A stretch of DNA of 64,000 nucleotides from Neisseriaceae bacterium (GTDB taxonomy: Bacteria; Pseudomonadota; Gammaproteobacteria; Burkholderiales; Chromobacteriaceae): positions 124,001 through 188,000 of the forward strand of contig JAIYAC010000007.1 in the NCBI GenBank assembly GCA_027489245.1, in the 5' to 3' direction. Below the pieces are notes generated by a model. The model was not told where the DNA came from and did no database searches. It saw nothing but the letters and a program-made list of their open reading frames with translations. The first letter of the stretch is position 1, and every line of letters begins with the position of its first letter. The translations under genes and the position numbers were made by a program. Positions 11,601 through 21,004 of this stretch are shown here, one piece after another.

Positions 11601-12818
11601 TTAGTGGGCTGCCCACTCGATGGTGTTGAGGTCGATGCCGTCCTTGAACATTTCCCACAGCGGGGACATCTCGCGCAGCTTGCCGATTTTGCCTTGCAGC
11701 AGGTTCACGGCGTAGTCGATGTCGGCTTCGGTGGTGAAACGGCCAATGGAGAAACGGATGGAGCTGTGTGCCAGCTCGTCGTTACGGCCCAGCGCGCGCA
11801 GTACGTAGGATGGCTCCAGCGACGCAGAGGTACAGGCCGAGCCGGACGATACTGCCAGGTCGCGAATGGCCATGATCAGGCTTTCGCCCTCTACAAAGTT
11901 GAAGCTTACGTTCAGGTTGTGCGGTACGCGTTGGTCCATATCGCCATTGAGGTAGGTTTCCTCGATGGTTTGCAGGCCAGCCCACAGGCGGTCACGCAGG
12001 GCGCCCACGCGGGCGTTTTCACTGTCCATTTCTTCACGGGCAATGCGGAACGCTTCGCCCATGCCCACGATCTGGTGGGTAGCCAGGGTGCCGGAGCGGA
12101 AACCGCGCTCGTGGCCACCACCGTGAATCTGGGCTTCCAGGCGTACACGCGGCTTGCGGCGGATGTACAGCGCGCCAATGCCTTTCGGGCCGTAGGTTTT
12201 ATGGGCCGAGAAGCTCATCAGGTCCACTTTCAGCGCGGCCAGGTCGATGGTGATCTTGCCGGTAGCCTGGGCGGCATCCACATGGAACAGCACGCCACGG
12301 GCGCGGCACAGCTCGCCCAGCTGGGCCAGCGGCTGAATCACGCCGATTTCGTTGTTCACGGCCATGATGGACGCCAGGATGGTGTCCGGGCGGATGGCGG
12401 CTTCAAACGCGGCCAGGTCGATCAGGCCGTTTTCCTGTACGTCCAGGTAAGTCACTTCAAAGCCCTGGCGCTCCAGCTCGCGCATGGTGTCCAGCACGGC
12501 TTTGTGTTCGGTACGCTGGGTAATCAGGTGCTTGCCCTTGGTCTTGTAGAACTGGGCGGCGCCTTTGATGGCCAGGTTGTTGGATTCGGTGGCGCCAGAG
12601 GTCCACACGATTTCTTTCGGGTCGCAGTTCACCAGCTGGGCCACATTGGCCCGGGCGTTTTCTACCGCTTCTTCGGCAGTCCAGCCGTAGCTGTGGCTGC
12701 GGCTGGCCGGGTTGCCGAACAGCTCGGTCAGGTAGGGGATCATCGCTTCAGCCACGCGCGGGTCGATCGGCGTTGTGGCGGAATAGTCGAGGTAGATCGG
12801 TTGCTTCAGCTCGCTCAT
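11601..12818 (-). CDS. iscS: Cysteine desulfurase IscS
   Basis: A PLP enzyme removing sulfur from cysteine for Fe-S clusters, tRNA thiolation and cofactors. The 405-aa protein has the PLP lysine Lys207 ([12 protein letters not shown]), a His/Asp pocket in VDAAQATGK, and catalytic Cys329 in the flexible loop [19 protein letters not shown] lies about 8 bases before the ATG at 12816-12818. It is the second gene of the operon, 21 bases after iscR. Confidence 0.98.
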   Translation of the reverse strand: MSELKQPIYLDYSATTPIDPRVAEAMIPYLTELFGNPASRSHSYGWTAEEAVENARANVAQLVNCDPKEIVWTSGATESNNLAIKGAAQFYKTKGKHLITQRTEHKAVLDTMRELERQGFEVTYLDVQENGLIDLAAFEAAIRPDTILASIMAVNNEIGVIQPLAQLGELCRARGVLFHVDAAQATGKITIDLAALKVDLMSFSAHKTYGPKGIGALYIRRKPRVRLEAQIHGGGHERGFRSGTLATHQIVGMGEAFRIAREEMDSENARVGALRDRLWAGLQTIEETYLNGDMDQRVPHNLNVSFNFVEGESLIMAIRDLAVSSGSACTSASLEPSYVLRALGRNDELAHSSIRFSIGRFTTEADIDYAVNLLQGKIGKLREMSPLWEMFKDGIDLNTIEWAAH

Positions 12819-12839
12819 ATCGGGTTCTCCAGGTGTCGC

Positions 12840-13328
12840 TTACACGGCGTTGCCAGCGACAGCCTCGCTACAGGTACTGTTGCGACGCAGGGTTCTTTGA
12901 TCTTGTACTACGGTGGTTTCTTTGGCGCGCTGCTTCACCACCAGGCTGGCCAGGCTGATCTTGGACAGATAGTCGAAGATGGTCACGTTCAGGTCAGTCC
13001 ACAGGTCGTGGGTCATGCAGCGGTGGTTGTCGTGGCAGTTTTCACGGCCGGCGCACTGGGTGGCGTCGACGGGTTCGTCCACGGCAACAATAATATCGGC
13101 AACAGAAATCTCTTCGATGGTGCGGGCCAGGGTGTAGCCACCGCCGGGGCCGCGTACACTGTCTACCAGCTGTGCGCGGCGCAGTTTACCGAAAAGCTGC
13201 TCCAGGTAAGACAGGGAGATACCCTGGCGTTCGCTGATACCGGCCAGCGTAACGGGGCCATTGGCTTCGCGCAGGGCGAGGTCCAGCATGGCAGTGACGG
13301 CAAAGCGGCCTTTGGTGGTTAAGCGCAT
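12840..13328 (-). CDS. iscR: Rrf2-family Fe-S-sensing regulator IscR
   Basis: A [2Fe-2S]-binding repressor of its own operon. The 162-aa protein has an N-terminal winged helix (about 1-70) and cluster ligands Cys92, Cys98, Cys104 and His107, at the same numbers as E. coli. It heads the isc operon; an IscR-type site overlaps its promoter (separate entry), so holo-IscR should shut the operon when clusters are plentiful. Confidence 0.97.
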   Translation of the reverse strand: MRLTTKGRFAVTAMLDLALREANGPVTLAGISERQGISLSYLEQLFGKLRRAQLVDSVRGPGGGYTLARTIEEISVADIIVAVDEPVDATQCAGRENCHDNHRCMTHDLWTDLNVTIFDYLSKISLASLVVKQRAKETTVVQDQRTLRRNSTCSEAVAGNAV

Positions 13329-13357
13329 GTGTTTGGGCTCCCTGAGTGGTTGACCGG

Positions 13358-13393
13358 ATTATAACTCAATCCCGAGTAATTTGGTCAAGTATT
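13358..13393 (-). promoter_or_regulatory. isc promoter with overlapping IscR type 1 site
   Basis: On the minus strand, TTGACC (13383-13388) and TATAAT (13358-13363) are a good -35/-10 pair, although the spacer is long (19). The stretch complementary to 13368-13393 reads AATACTTGACC, then AAATTACTCGG, then GATT, resembling known IscR type 1 boxes. The -35 lies inside it. It sits 30-65 bases upstream of iscR. Confidence 0.75.
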
Positions 13394-13630
13394 GCCAGCA
13401 GGAAGTTCCGGGTAAAAGCAAATAAAGCGGTGGTATGCAGACAGTGGGTCATGCCCACTTGAGAGGCCAACGATTTTACCCGTATTTACCTAGTTTCGCA
13501 GGGTTTTTTGCCAGTGTGGCGGTGGTGGTGGCGGGTGAAAACCGGCGTGCCGGGTAGCCTTGGTGTATGATTCGCGCAAACACTTGTTTGAATTGCGGGC
13601 AGCCGTGCTGCCCAGACAGAAGGAACAGCC
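13394..13630. promoter_or_regulatory. Leader of the FabH-like gene
   Basis: This is the remainder of the divergent gap between iscR and the synthase. It holds a hairpin AGTGGG / CCCACT (about 13442-13457) and a strong one, GGGCAGC / GCTGCCC (13597-13613), just before the ribosome-binding site AGAAGGA at 13619-13624. No gene is seen here. The hairpin next to the ribosome-binding site could influence translation. Confidence 0.4.
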
Positions 13631-14752
13631 ATGAATAAAGTGGTGATCAGCGGTACCGGCCTGTTTACCCCGCCGCACGCGGTGAGCAATGAGCAGCTTG
13701 TGGTAGCTTTTAACAGCTATGTTGCCGCATTCAATACAGAAAACCAGGATGCCATCGCCCGTGGCGAGTTGGCCGCACTGGCCGAATCCAGCGCCGAGTT
13801 CATCGAGAAAGCCTCCGGCATCAAGCAGCGCTATCTGATGAACGCCAGCGGCGTGCTGGACCCGGCGCGCATGGCACCCTATCTGCCAGAGCGTAGCAAC
13901 GACGCGCTGTCGGTACAGGCCGAGATGGCCGTGGCCGCCGCCACCGAGGCGCTGGCCAACGCCGGCAAGACCGCTGCCGACATCGATATGGTGATTGTGG
14001 CGTGCTCCAATCTGCAGCGCCCGTACCCGGCAGTGTCCATCGAGGTGCAGCAGGCACTGGGTATCAACGGCTACGCTTTTGATATGAACGTGGCCTGCTC
14101 GTCGGCCACCTTCGGTATCCAGACGGCTGTCAACGCCATCGCCGCCGGCCAGGCGCGCGCGGTACTGATGGTGAACCCGGAAATCTGCTCGGCCCACCTG
14201 AACTTCCGTGACCGTGACAGCCACTTCATCTTTGGCGATGCCTGCACCGCCGTGGTACTGGAAGCTGCCGACACCGCCAGTGCGGCCAACGTGTTCGAGG
14301 TGCTGGGCTGCAAGCTGGCTACCGTGTTCTCCAATAACATCCGCAACAACTTCGGTTTCCTGAACCGCTGCGACGAGCAGGGCATCGGCCAGCTGGACAA
14401 GCTGTTCGTGCAGCAAGGCCGCAAGGTGTTCAAGGAAGTGTGCCCGATGGTGGGCGAACATATCGTGGCACACCTGCAGGCCAACGGTATCGAGCCACAA
14501 GGCGTGAAACGCTTCTGGCTGCACCAGGCTAACCTGTCGATGAACCAGCTGATCGCCCGCCGCGTGCTGGGCCGCGATGCCGAAGGCAGCGAAGCGCCGG
14601 TGATTCTGGACAGCTACGCCAATACCAGCTCGGCTGGTAGCGTGATTGCCCTGCACCTGCACCATGCCGACCTGCAAAGCGGCGACATCGGCGTGCTGTC
14701 GTCGTTTGGCGCCGGTTACTCGGTAGGCTCGGTGATTCTGCGCAAGCGTTAA
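13631..14752 (+). CDS. Beta-ketoacyl-ACP synthase III family protein (FabH-like)
   Basis: A thiolase-fold condensing enzyme of 373 aa, longer than canonical FabH (about 320). The triad is intact: Cys156 (NVACSSATFG), His298 (FWLHQAN) and Asn331 (SYANTSSAGS). These indicate acyl-CoA plus malonyl-ACP condensation, either to start fatty-acid synthesis or to prime or shunt another acyl chain. Extra residues lie in the N-terminal third (about 25-60). There are no acyl-carrier or ketoreductase neighbours, so this is a stand-alone gene. Family sure, substrate unknown. Confidence 0.88.
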   Translation: MNKVVISGTGLFTPPHAVSNEQLVVAFNSYVAAFNTENQDAIARGELAALAESSAEFIEKASGIKQRYLMNASGVLDPARMAPYLPERSNDALSVQAEMAVAAATEALANAGKTAADIDMVIVACSNLQRPYPAVSIEVQQALGINGYAFDMNVACSSATFGIQTAVNAIAAGQARAVLMVNPEICSAHLNFRDRDSHFIFGDACTAVVLEAADTASAANVFEVLGCKLATVFSNNIRNNFGFLNRCDEQGIGQLDKLFVQQGRKVFKEVCPMVGEHIVAHLQANGIEPQGVKRFWLHQANLSMNQLIARRVLGRDAEGSEAPVILDSYANTSSAGSVIALHLHHADLQSGDIGVLSSFGAGYSVGSVILRKR

Positions 14753-14754
14753 AC

Positions 14755-14764
14755 GTTGGCCGCA
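14755..14764 (+). repeat. GTTGGCCGCA word just after the FabH-like gene
   Basis: An exact 10-base copy starting 3 bases past the stop codon and 10 bases before the terminator. Confidence 0.65.
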
Positions 14765-14773
14765 GGCATCAAC

Positions 14774-14798
14774 AAGGCGCCTTCCGGCGCCTTTTTTT
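14774..14798 (+). terminator. Terminator after the FabH-like gene
   Basis: AAGGCGCC (14774-14781), loop TTCC, GGCGCCTT, then T-run to 14798. It overlaps the stop of the convergent LysR gene by two bases. Confidence 0.9.
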
Positions 14799-15723
14799 AT
14801 TCCTGTGTCAGTGCCTTGCCCCACGGCACCAGCTCGGTGTTGTTGACCACCCGCAGCGTGGCCAGGCGGAAGTCCTGCAGGATGGCCGAGCGGCTGCCGC
14901 TGGACGGGTAGGCCAGCACGTATTCGTGTTTGGCCGGGGTCATGAAAGGGCGCGTTACCACGCCCTGGGTTTCCCACAGTGCCGACGCAAAAGGCTCCAC
15001 GATGGACACGCCAAAGCCGTTAGCCACCATGGCGTAGCGGGTGTGCGAGGCGTGGGTGCGTATGTTGTAGCGTGGCGACACCCCGGCATGGCCAAAATAT
15101 TTTTGCTCCTGGTTCTGGCTAAGCGGGTAGTTGGGCATCCAGCCAATCACTGTCTCATTGGCCAGGTCTTGCGGCGTGATGAAGTCGCGCTCGGCCAGCG
15201 GGTGGCCGGCTGGCAGTGCACACAGTACGTCGGCTTCCAGTAGCGGCTCTACCTCGATGCCGGCAATGGCGGGGAAAGCTAGGCTGATGGCCACATCCAC
15301 TTTCAGGTCTTGCAGTTTTACCGTCACTTCGGCATTGCCTACTGTGTCGACGCGTACCGGTACATCGGGCCGCAGCTTGAAAAACTCTTTCAGGATTTGC
15401 GGTAGCAGGCTGGTCGACAGCACCGGCATGCAGGCAATGGCCAGGCCTTCGTTTTCTTCGGCGCGGATGGTTTCAGCAGCTTGCCGCAGGCGCTCCAGGC
15501 CCAGAAAGTTTTCTTCTACTGCGCGCTGAAAACGGATGCCCGCCGTGGTGGGCTCCAGCCGGCCTTTGGCGCGGTTGAACAGCCGAAAGCCCAGGTCGTC
15601 TTCCAGGTCGGCAATCAGCCGGCTAATGGCGGGCTGGGTGATGTGCATGCGCCGTGCGGCCGCTACTGTGGTGCCGCAGCTCATCAGGCAACGAAATGCC
15701 TCTATCTGTCGAAAACGAATCAT
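14797..15723 (-). CDS. LysR-family transcriptional regulator
   Basis: A 308-aa regulator with an N-terminal winged helix (about 1-62; ARRMHITQPAISRLIADLE is the recognition helix region) and a periplasmic-binding-like effector domain (about 90-295). It is transcribed away from the dipeptide transporter operon, across a 417-base gap. Because LysR proteins often control the divergent neighbour, it is a candidate regulator of dppABCDF; that link is inference. The effector is unknown. Confidence 0.93.
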   Translation of the reverse strand: MIRFRQIEAFRCLMSCGTTVAAARRMHITQPAISRLIADLEDDLGFRLFNRAKGRLEPTTAGIRFQRAVEENFLGLERLRQAAETIRAEENEGLAIACMPVLSTSLLPQILKEFFKLRPDVPVRVDTVGNAEVTVKLQDLKVDVAISLAFPAIAGIEVEPLLEADVLCALPAGHPLAERDFITPQDLANETVIGWMPNYPLSQNQEQKYFGHAGVSPRYNIRTHASHTRYAMVANGFGVSIVEPFASALWETQGVVTRPFMTPAKHEYVLAYPSSGSRSAILQDFRLATLRVVNNTELVPWGKALTQE

Positions 15724-16140
15724 TTTTGTTTGGAAGGTGGCAGGTTGGCCGCAGATGGCGATAGAAGCTCAGCCTATAACAAAAGCACATAGAACATCAA
15801 TTTTCCTCAGTGGATGTGATATCCATGCTGTGAAATACTCAGCCGCGATCGGACAGGGACTCTGTCCGACAACCCGGGCTGCAGTTTGTCTACATGTGGT
15901 GCAACAACACGCTATCCATAAACGTGTTTTGCATCAATAAAGCGCCAAAAACACAACAAGCGCGCTGCCTGCCCGTGGTTTTGTAGTGAAAAATAACAAG
16001 CAAGCCTTGTTGGCGTTTTAGTGCGTTGCATAATGTATACGTCCGGGGCTAACGATAAACCGGCACGGCGTTTGCATTGTCATGACGTGCGATGCCCAAG
16101 CATCACTTCCATCAAAGTAGAAATAGGGAATAGAGAAACC
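15724..16140. promoter_or_regulatory. Divergent control region between the LysR gene and dppA
   Basis: No gene is seen in this 417-base gap. A word copy is at 15745-15753. An 8-bp inverted repeat TCGGACAG / CTGTCCGA with a 5-base loop (15849-15869) could be an operator. A possible dppA promoter is TTGTTG (16007-16012), 16 bases, CATAAT (16029-16034), which would give a leader of about 100 bases. The rest is A/T-richer than the genes. Regulatory calls are inference from position and pattern. Confidence 0.4.
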
Positions 16141-17733
16141 ATGCGAGTTGCCAAACATTTGCTGTTTGCAGCCGGCCTGACCGCCGCTGCCACTGCCGCT
16201 AACGCTGCCGGCACCCTGATTTACTGCTCCGAAGCCAGCCCGGAAGGCTTTGATTCGGCACAGTACACCGGTGGTTCCACTTTTGATGCTGCTGGCCACG
16301 CCATGTTCAACCGCCTGGTTGAATTCGAAAAAGGCTCCACCAAGACCATTCCGGGTCTGGCCGAGTCCTGGACCGTGTCTGCAGACGGCAAGGAATACAC
16401 CTTCAAACTGCGCAAGGGTGTGAAGTTCCACACCACCGAGTACTTCACCCCTAGCCGTGATTTCACTGCTGACGACGTGGTATTCAGCTTCAGCCGCATG
16501 GTTGACAAGAACCACCCGTTCAACAAAGCCTACCCGGTTGAATTCCCGTACGCTTCCGATACCGGCCTGGACGCCAACATCGTGAAGGTAGAGAAAGTTG
16601 ACGCCAACACCGTCAAGTTCACCCTGAAAGACCCGGATGCCGACCTGCTGGCCAAAGTAGCCATGCCGTTTGCGTCCATCCTGTCGGCCGAGTACGCCGA
16701 CAAACTGGTGAAAGAGGGCAAAGCCTCCCTGATCAACCAGCAGCCGGTTGGTACTGGCCCGTTCATTCTGGTGCGCTACCAGAAAGACGCCCAGATCCGT
16801 TACAAGGCTAACAAGCAGTACTGGAAAAAAGGCGATGTGAAAGTCGACAACCTGATTTTCGCCATCACCACCGACGCCTCGGTACGCGCCCAGAAGCTGA
16901 AAGCCGGCGAGTGCCACATCATGTCCTATCCGAAGCCACAAGACCTGGCCGGCATGAAAACCGACCCGGCACTGAAAGTGACTACCGCGCCAGGCTTCAA
17001 CATTGGCTACCTGTCGTACAACACCGAGAAGCCACTGTTCAAGAAACTGGAAGTACGTCAGGCACTGGACATGGCCATCAACCGCAAAGCCATCATCGAT
17101 GCGGTATACCAAGGCCAAGGCCAGGAAGCGGCCAACCCGTTCCCGGCTTCGCTGTGGTCGTACAACAACAAGCTGCGTAACCCGGCTGTAGACGTGGCCA
17201 AGGCCAAGGCGCTGCTGGCCAAGGCTGGCTACCCGAACGGCTTCGAGATCACCCTGTGGGCCATGCCGGTACAGCGCCCGTACAACCCGAATGCCAAGCT
17301 GATGGCCGAAATGATCCAGTCTGACTGGGCCAAAATCGGCGTGAAAGCCAAAATCACCACTTACGAGTGGGGCGAGTACCTGAAGCGCATGAAAAACGGC
17401 GAGCACGACACTGGCCTGATCGGCTGGACCGGCGACTACGCCAGCCCGGACAACTTCCTGGGCGTGCTGCTGACCTGCGAAGCAGTAGGTGGCTCCAACT
17501 ACGCGCGCTACTGCAACAAGGACTTCGATGCTGCCGTGCTGAAAGCACGTAAGAGCACCGACCTGAAAGAGCGTACTGCGCTGTACCAGAAAGCCCAGGA
17601 GATCTTCAAGAAAGATCTGCCATGGTCCACCATCGCTCACTCGACAGTGAACCAGCCAATGCGTAAAGAAGTGAACGGCTTCAAGATCAGCCCGTTCGGC
17701 GACTATTCCTTTGCAGGTGTTAGCGTTAAGTAA
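16141..17733 (+). CDS. dppA: Periplasmic dipeptide-binding protein DppA
   Basis: Substrate-binding component (SBP_bac_5) of a dipeptide ABC importer, 530 aa. A Sec signal peptide ends about residue 22 (ANA then AGTLIYCSEAS). The mature part, with YCSEASPEGFD, NRLVEFEKGST, IPGLAESWTVS and DDVVFSFSRM, tracks E. coli DppA closely rather than OppA. The ATG at 16141 is chosen because the signal peptide starts there; in-frame codons back to 16021 encode no sensible N-terminus. It is separated from dppB by a terminator, which commonly makes the binding protein more abundant than the membrane parts. Confidence 0.94.
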   Translation: MRVAKHLLFAAGLTAAATAANAAGTLIYCSEASPEGFDSAQYTGGSTFDAAGHAMFNRLVEFEKGSTKTIPGLAESWTVSADGKEYTFKLRKGVKFHTTEYFTPSRDFTADDVVFSFSRMVDKNHPFNKAYPVEFPYASDTGLDANIVKVEKVDANTVKFTLKDPDADLLAKVAMPFASILSAEYADKLVKEGKASLINQQPVGTGPFILVRYQKDAQIRYKANKQYWKKGDVKVDNLIFAITTDASVRAQKLKAGECHIMSYPKPQDLAGMKTDPALKVTTAPGFNIGYLSYNTEKPLFKKLEVRQALDMAINRKAIIDAVYQGQGQEAANPFPASLWSYNNKLRNPAVDVAKAKALLAKAGYPNGFEITLWAMPVQRPYNPNAKLMAEMIQSDWAKIGVKAKITTYEWGEYLKRMKNGEHDTGLIGWTGDYASPDNFLGVLLTCEAVGGSNYARYCNKDFDAAVLKARKSTDLKERTALYQKAQEIFKKDLPWSTIAHSTVNQPMRKEVNGFKISPFGDYSFAGVSVK

Positions 17734-17766
17734 GCTGATAGGCGGGGCTTAGGCCCCTGTCTGGCA

Positions 17767-17791
17767 CAAGGAGGCTTCGGCCTCCTTGTTT
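17767..17791 (+). terminator. Partial terminator between dppA and dppB
   Basis: CAAGGAGGC (17767-17775), tetraloop TTCG, GCCTCCTTG (17780-17788), then TTT. The U-tract is short, so leaky termination is plausible. The remaining gap to 18055 (322 bases after dppA in total) shows a minor CCGTTT/AAACGG hairpin near 17807 and no gene. Confidence 0.75.
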
Positions 17792-18055
17792 GCTCATTGG
17801 CGAGCCGTTTATGCAAACGGTAACTATCGAGATGGTTAGTTATGGTGGGTTGATCTGTATCAAAGTGGCAAGGGCAGGGCAGCGCTAAAGTGCGTTTTGC
17901 CGTGGCGGCCTTGTTGCTGGTATAGGTGGGTGGTTCAGTTGCAAGCTGCCCGGCACCCCTCCCTTCTGCTGTTCTCCTGATCGTTCCCGTTTGTCTGCGT
18001 TTTCTGGCTGTACACGTCTTGCCTCACAAGGGCATGCACGGGAGACTCATTCAAC

Positions 18056-19084
18056 ATGTTTTCATTCATTCTGCGCAGGCTGGGTGTACTGATCCCCACC
18101 TTCTTCGGCATTACGCTGATTACCTTTGCGCTTATCCGCATGATTCCTGGCGACCCCATCGAAGTCATGGTTGGCGAACGCACGCTAGACCCGGTGATGC
18201 ACGCCGCGGCCATGAAGCGTCTGGGCCTGGACCAGCCGCTGTACGTGCAATATTTCGACTACGTTTCCAAGCTGTTCCACGGTGATCTGGGCGCCTCGCT
18301 CAAGACGCAGGAAAGCGTGTGGAACGAGTTCACTACCCTGTTCCCCGCCACGCTGGAGCTGGCGCTCTGTGCGCTGGTGTTTGCCACCGTGTTCGGTTTG
18401 CTGGCTGGCGTGGTGGCGGCCATCAAGCGTGGCTCCATGTTTGACCATGGCGTGATGGGCTTGTCGCTTACCGGCTTCTCCATGCCCATCTTCGTGTGGG
18501 GCCTGCTGGCCGTGATGTTCTTCTCGGTGTTTCTGGGCTGGACGCCGGTATCGGGCCGTATCGACCTAATGTTTGACGTGCAGCCGCAAACCGGCTTCAT
18601 GCTGATCGACGCCTGGCGTGCCGAGCTGGCCGACCCGGACATCAATGCCGGCGCGTTCAAGGACGCGGTGATGCACCTGATCCTGCCCACCATCGTGCTG
18701 GGTACCATCCCGCTGGCCACCATTGCCCGGATGACGCGCTCGTCCATGCTGGAGGTGCTGCGCGAAGACTACGTGCGTACCGCCCGCGCCAAAGGCCTGT
18801 CGCCAGCCCGCGTGATCTTTATCCACACCCTGCGCAACGCGCTGATTCCGGTGCTGACCGTGATCGGCCTGCAAGTAGGCACGCTGATGGGCGGCGCGGT
18901 GCTGACGGAAACCATTTTCTCCTGGCCGGGCATCGGCAAATGGCTGATTGAAGCCATTGGCCGCCGCGATTACCCGGTGGTGCAAAACGGCATCCTGATT
19001 GTGGCCACGCTGGTGATTCTCACCAACTTCGTCGTCGACATCCTGTACGGCATCGCCAACCCGCGCATCCGTCACGCCAAATAA
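18056..19084 (+). CDS. dppB: Dipeptide ABC transporter permease DppB
   Basis: A 342-aa inner-membrane permease. The N-terminal helix (LRRLGVLIPTFFGITLITFAL) is typical of the DppB/OppB subfamily. The conserved cytoplasmic EAA loop is near VRTARAKGLSPARV (about 240-255). GGGAGA lies about 11 bases before the ATG. It pairs with DppC 12 bases downstream. Confidence 0.96.
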   Translation: MFSFILRRLGVLIPTFFGITLITFALIRMIPGDPIEVMVGERTLDPVMHAAAMKRLGLDQPLYVQYFDYVSKLFHGDLGASLKTQESVWNEFTTLFPATLELALCALVFATVFGLLAGVVAAIKRGSMFDHGVMGLSLTGFSMPIFVWGLLAVMFFSVFLGWTPVSGRIDLMFDVQPQTGFMLIDAWRAELADPDINAGAFKDAVMHLILPTIVLGTIPLATIARMTRSSMLEVLREDYVRTARAKGLSPARVIFIHTLRNALIPVLTVIGLQVGTLMGGAVLTETIFSWPGIGKWLIEAIGRRDYPVVQNGILIVATLVILTNFVVDILYGIANPRIRHAK

Positions 19085-19096
19085 GCAGGTAGAAAC

Positions 19097-20020
19097 ATGG
19101 CTAATGTGAATACATCGCCGCAGCTTGCGGCCAACGATGACCCGGCACTGACCTACCCGTCGCCATTCAAGGAATTCTGGCAAAGCTTCAGCCAGAACAA
19201 AGGCGCGGTAGCTGGCCTGGTCTTTATGTCCATCGTGCTGTTCTGTGCACTGTTTGCCGGCCTGATTTCGCCGCACGACCCGCTGGAACAGTACCGTGAC
19301 CACCTGCTGACCCCGCCATCGTGGGCGCAGGGTGGCAGCAGCCAGTTCCTGCTGGGTACCGACGAGCTGGGCCGCGACATCATGGCGCGCCTGTTCCACG
19401 GCGCGCAGATGTCGCTGCTGATCAGCCTGATCTCGGTATTGCTGTCGCTGGTGCCAGGCGTGATCCTGGGCCTGTTGGCCGCATTTTTCCCCAAAGTCAT
19501 GGGCGGCCTGATCATGCGCCTGATGGACATCATGATGGCCCTGCCGTCGCTGCTGCTGGCCATCGCCATCATGGCCATTCTGGGGCCTGGCCTGGTCAAC
19601 GCCATGATCGCCATTGCCGTGGTGGGCCTGCCCGGCTATGTGCGCCTGACGCGCGCCTCGGCCATGACCGAGCTGAACCGCGACTACGTCACCGCCGCCC
19701 GGGTATCCGGCGCCGGCCTGTTGCGCCTGATGTTCGTCACCGTGCTGCCCAACTGCATGGCACCGCTGATCGTGCACGCCACCATGAGCTTCTCGGCCGC
19801 CATTCTGGAAATCTCGGCACTGGGCTTCCTGGGCATGGGCGTACAGCCGCCTACCCCGGAGTGGGGCACCATGCTGTCCAGCGCACGGGATTACATGACC
19901 AGCGCCTGGTGGGTAGTGCTGATGCCCGGCCTCACCATTCTGCTGGCCGTGCTGTCGATCAACCTGATGGGTGATGGCCTGCGTGACGCGCTGGACCCGA
20001 AAATGAAGCGCGCGGCGTAA
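19097..20020 (+). CDS. dppC: Dipeptide ABC transporter permease DppC
   Basis: A 307-aa permease with the N-terminal OppC-type segment (FWQSFSQNKGAVAGL) and the EAA loop YVTAARVSGAG around residue 200; about six membrane helices. It forms the membrane channel with DppB. It is followed after 9 bases by dppD. Confidence 0.96.
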   Translation: MANVNTSPQLAANDDPALTYPSPFKEFWQSFSQNKGAVAGLVFMSIVLFCALFAGLISPHDPLEQYRDHLLTPPSWAQGGSSQFLLGTDELGRDIMARLFHGAQMSLLISLISVLLSLVPGVILGLLAAFFPKVMGGLIMRLMDIMMALPSLLLAIAIMAILGPGLVNAMIAIAVVGLPGYVRLTRASAMTELNRDYVTAARVSGAGLLRLMFVTVLPNCMAPLIVHATMSFSAAILEISALGFLGMGVQPPTPEWGTMLSSARDYMTSAWWVVLMPGLTILLAVLSINLMGDGLRDALDPKMKRAA

Positions 20021-20029
20021 GGGGAAATC

Positions 20030-21004
20030 ATGAGTCTGTTGCAAATCAAGAACCTGTCGGTAGAGTTTGGCCATGCGGCCAACCCTTTCCGTGCAGTAGA
20101 AGGCCTGGACCTGACCGTCAACCAGGGCGAGATCGTGGGCATTGTCGGCGAATCCGGCTCGGGTAAATCGGTGACCATGATGGCCATGATGGGCCTGTTG
20201 GAAGGGCAGGGCCGCATCGTGGCCGACCAGCTGGAGTTCGACGGCAAGAACCTGCTCACCATCAGCGCCAAAGAGCGCCGCAAGATCGTGGGCAAAGACA
20301 TCGCCATGATCTTCCAGGACCCGATGACCTCGCTCAACCCCAGCTACACCGTGGGTTACCAGATCATGGAGGTGCTGAAAGTCCACCAGGGCCTGCGCGG
20401 CGCCGAGCTGAAAGCCCGTGCACTGGAACTGATGGAACTGGTAGAAATCCCCGCGCCCAAGAGCCGGCTGGAAGCCTACCCGCACCAGCTGTCCGGCGGC
20501 ATGAGCCAGCGCGTGATGATTGCCGTGGCCCTGGCCTGTAACCCCAAGCTGCTGATTGCCGACGAGCCGACCACCGCGCTGGACGTCACCATCCAGGCCC
20601 AGATCATGGACCTGCTGGTGAACCTGCAAAAAGAGCGCAATATGGCGCTGTTGATGATCACCCACGATCTGGCGGTGATTGCCGAAGTGGCGCATCGCGT
20701 AGCGGTCATGTATGCCGGCCAGGTAGCCGAAGAAGGCGTGGTGCCGCAGCTGTTCCGCCAGCCGGTGCACCCGTACACCCAGGCGCTGCTGTCGTCCATT
20801 CCCGAGCACAGTAAAGGCGCACACCGCCTGTCCACGCTGCCCGGCATTGTGCCTGGCCAGTACGACCGCCCCAAAGGCTGCTTGCTGAGCCCGCGTTGCC
20901 CGCACGTGCAGCCGCGCTGCCGTGACGAGCGCCCGGCCATTACCCCGCACCAGCACGGCGCCGTGCGTTGCTTCTACCCGCTGTTCGATAAGGAGGCCTC
21001 ATGA
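20030..21004 (+). CDS. dppD: Dipeptide ABC transporter ATPase DppD
   Basis: A 324-aa ATP-binding subunit with Walker A GESGSGKS (about 40-47), signature LSGGMSQR, Walker [10 protein letters not shown] and a C-terminal oligopeptide/dipeptide domain with a Cys-rich segment ([14 protein letters not shown]). That pattern probably binds a [4Fe-4S] cluster, as reported for some Dpp/Opp ATPases. Its stop overlaps the dppF start (ATGA), indicating translational coupling. Confidence 0.96.
   Translation: MSLLQIKNLSVEFGHAANPFRAVEGLDLTVNQGEIVGIVGESGSGKSVTMMAMMGLLEGQGRIVADQLEFDGKNLLTISAKERRKIVGKDIAMIFQDPMTSLNPSYTVGYQIMEVLKVHQGLRGAELKARALELMELVEIPAPKSRLEAYPHQLSGGMSQRVMIAVALACNPKLLIADEPTTALDVTIQAQIMDLLVNLQKERNMALLMITHDLAVIAEVAHRVAVMYAGQVAEEGVVPQLFRQPVHPYTQALLSSIPEHSKGAHRLSTLPGIVPGQYDRPKGCLLSPRCPHVQPRCRDERPAITPHQHGAVRCFYPLFDKEAS

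Noticed and set aside
11532-13322. A 596-codon plus-strand frame opposite iscS and iscR
   Set aside because: Antisense to both genes, no domain and no ribosome-binding site of note.
15849-15869. The inverted repeat as a terminator of the LysR gene
   Set aside because: It is on the 5' side of that gene and has no T-run on either strand.
17926-18285. A 119-codon plus-strand frame before and into dppB
   Set aside because: Overlaps dppB in another frame and its translation resembles no protein.
18566-20956. A 796-codon minus-strand open frame across dppB-dppD
   Set aside because: It is antisense to three clear transporter genes, with low-complexity His/Gln/Ala/Gly-rich translation typical of GC-rich shadow frames.
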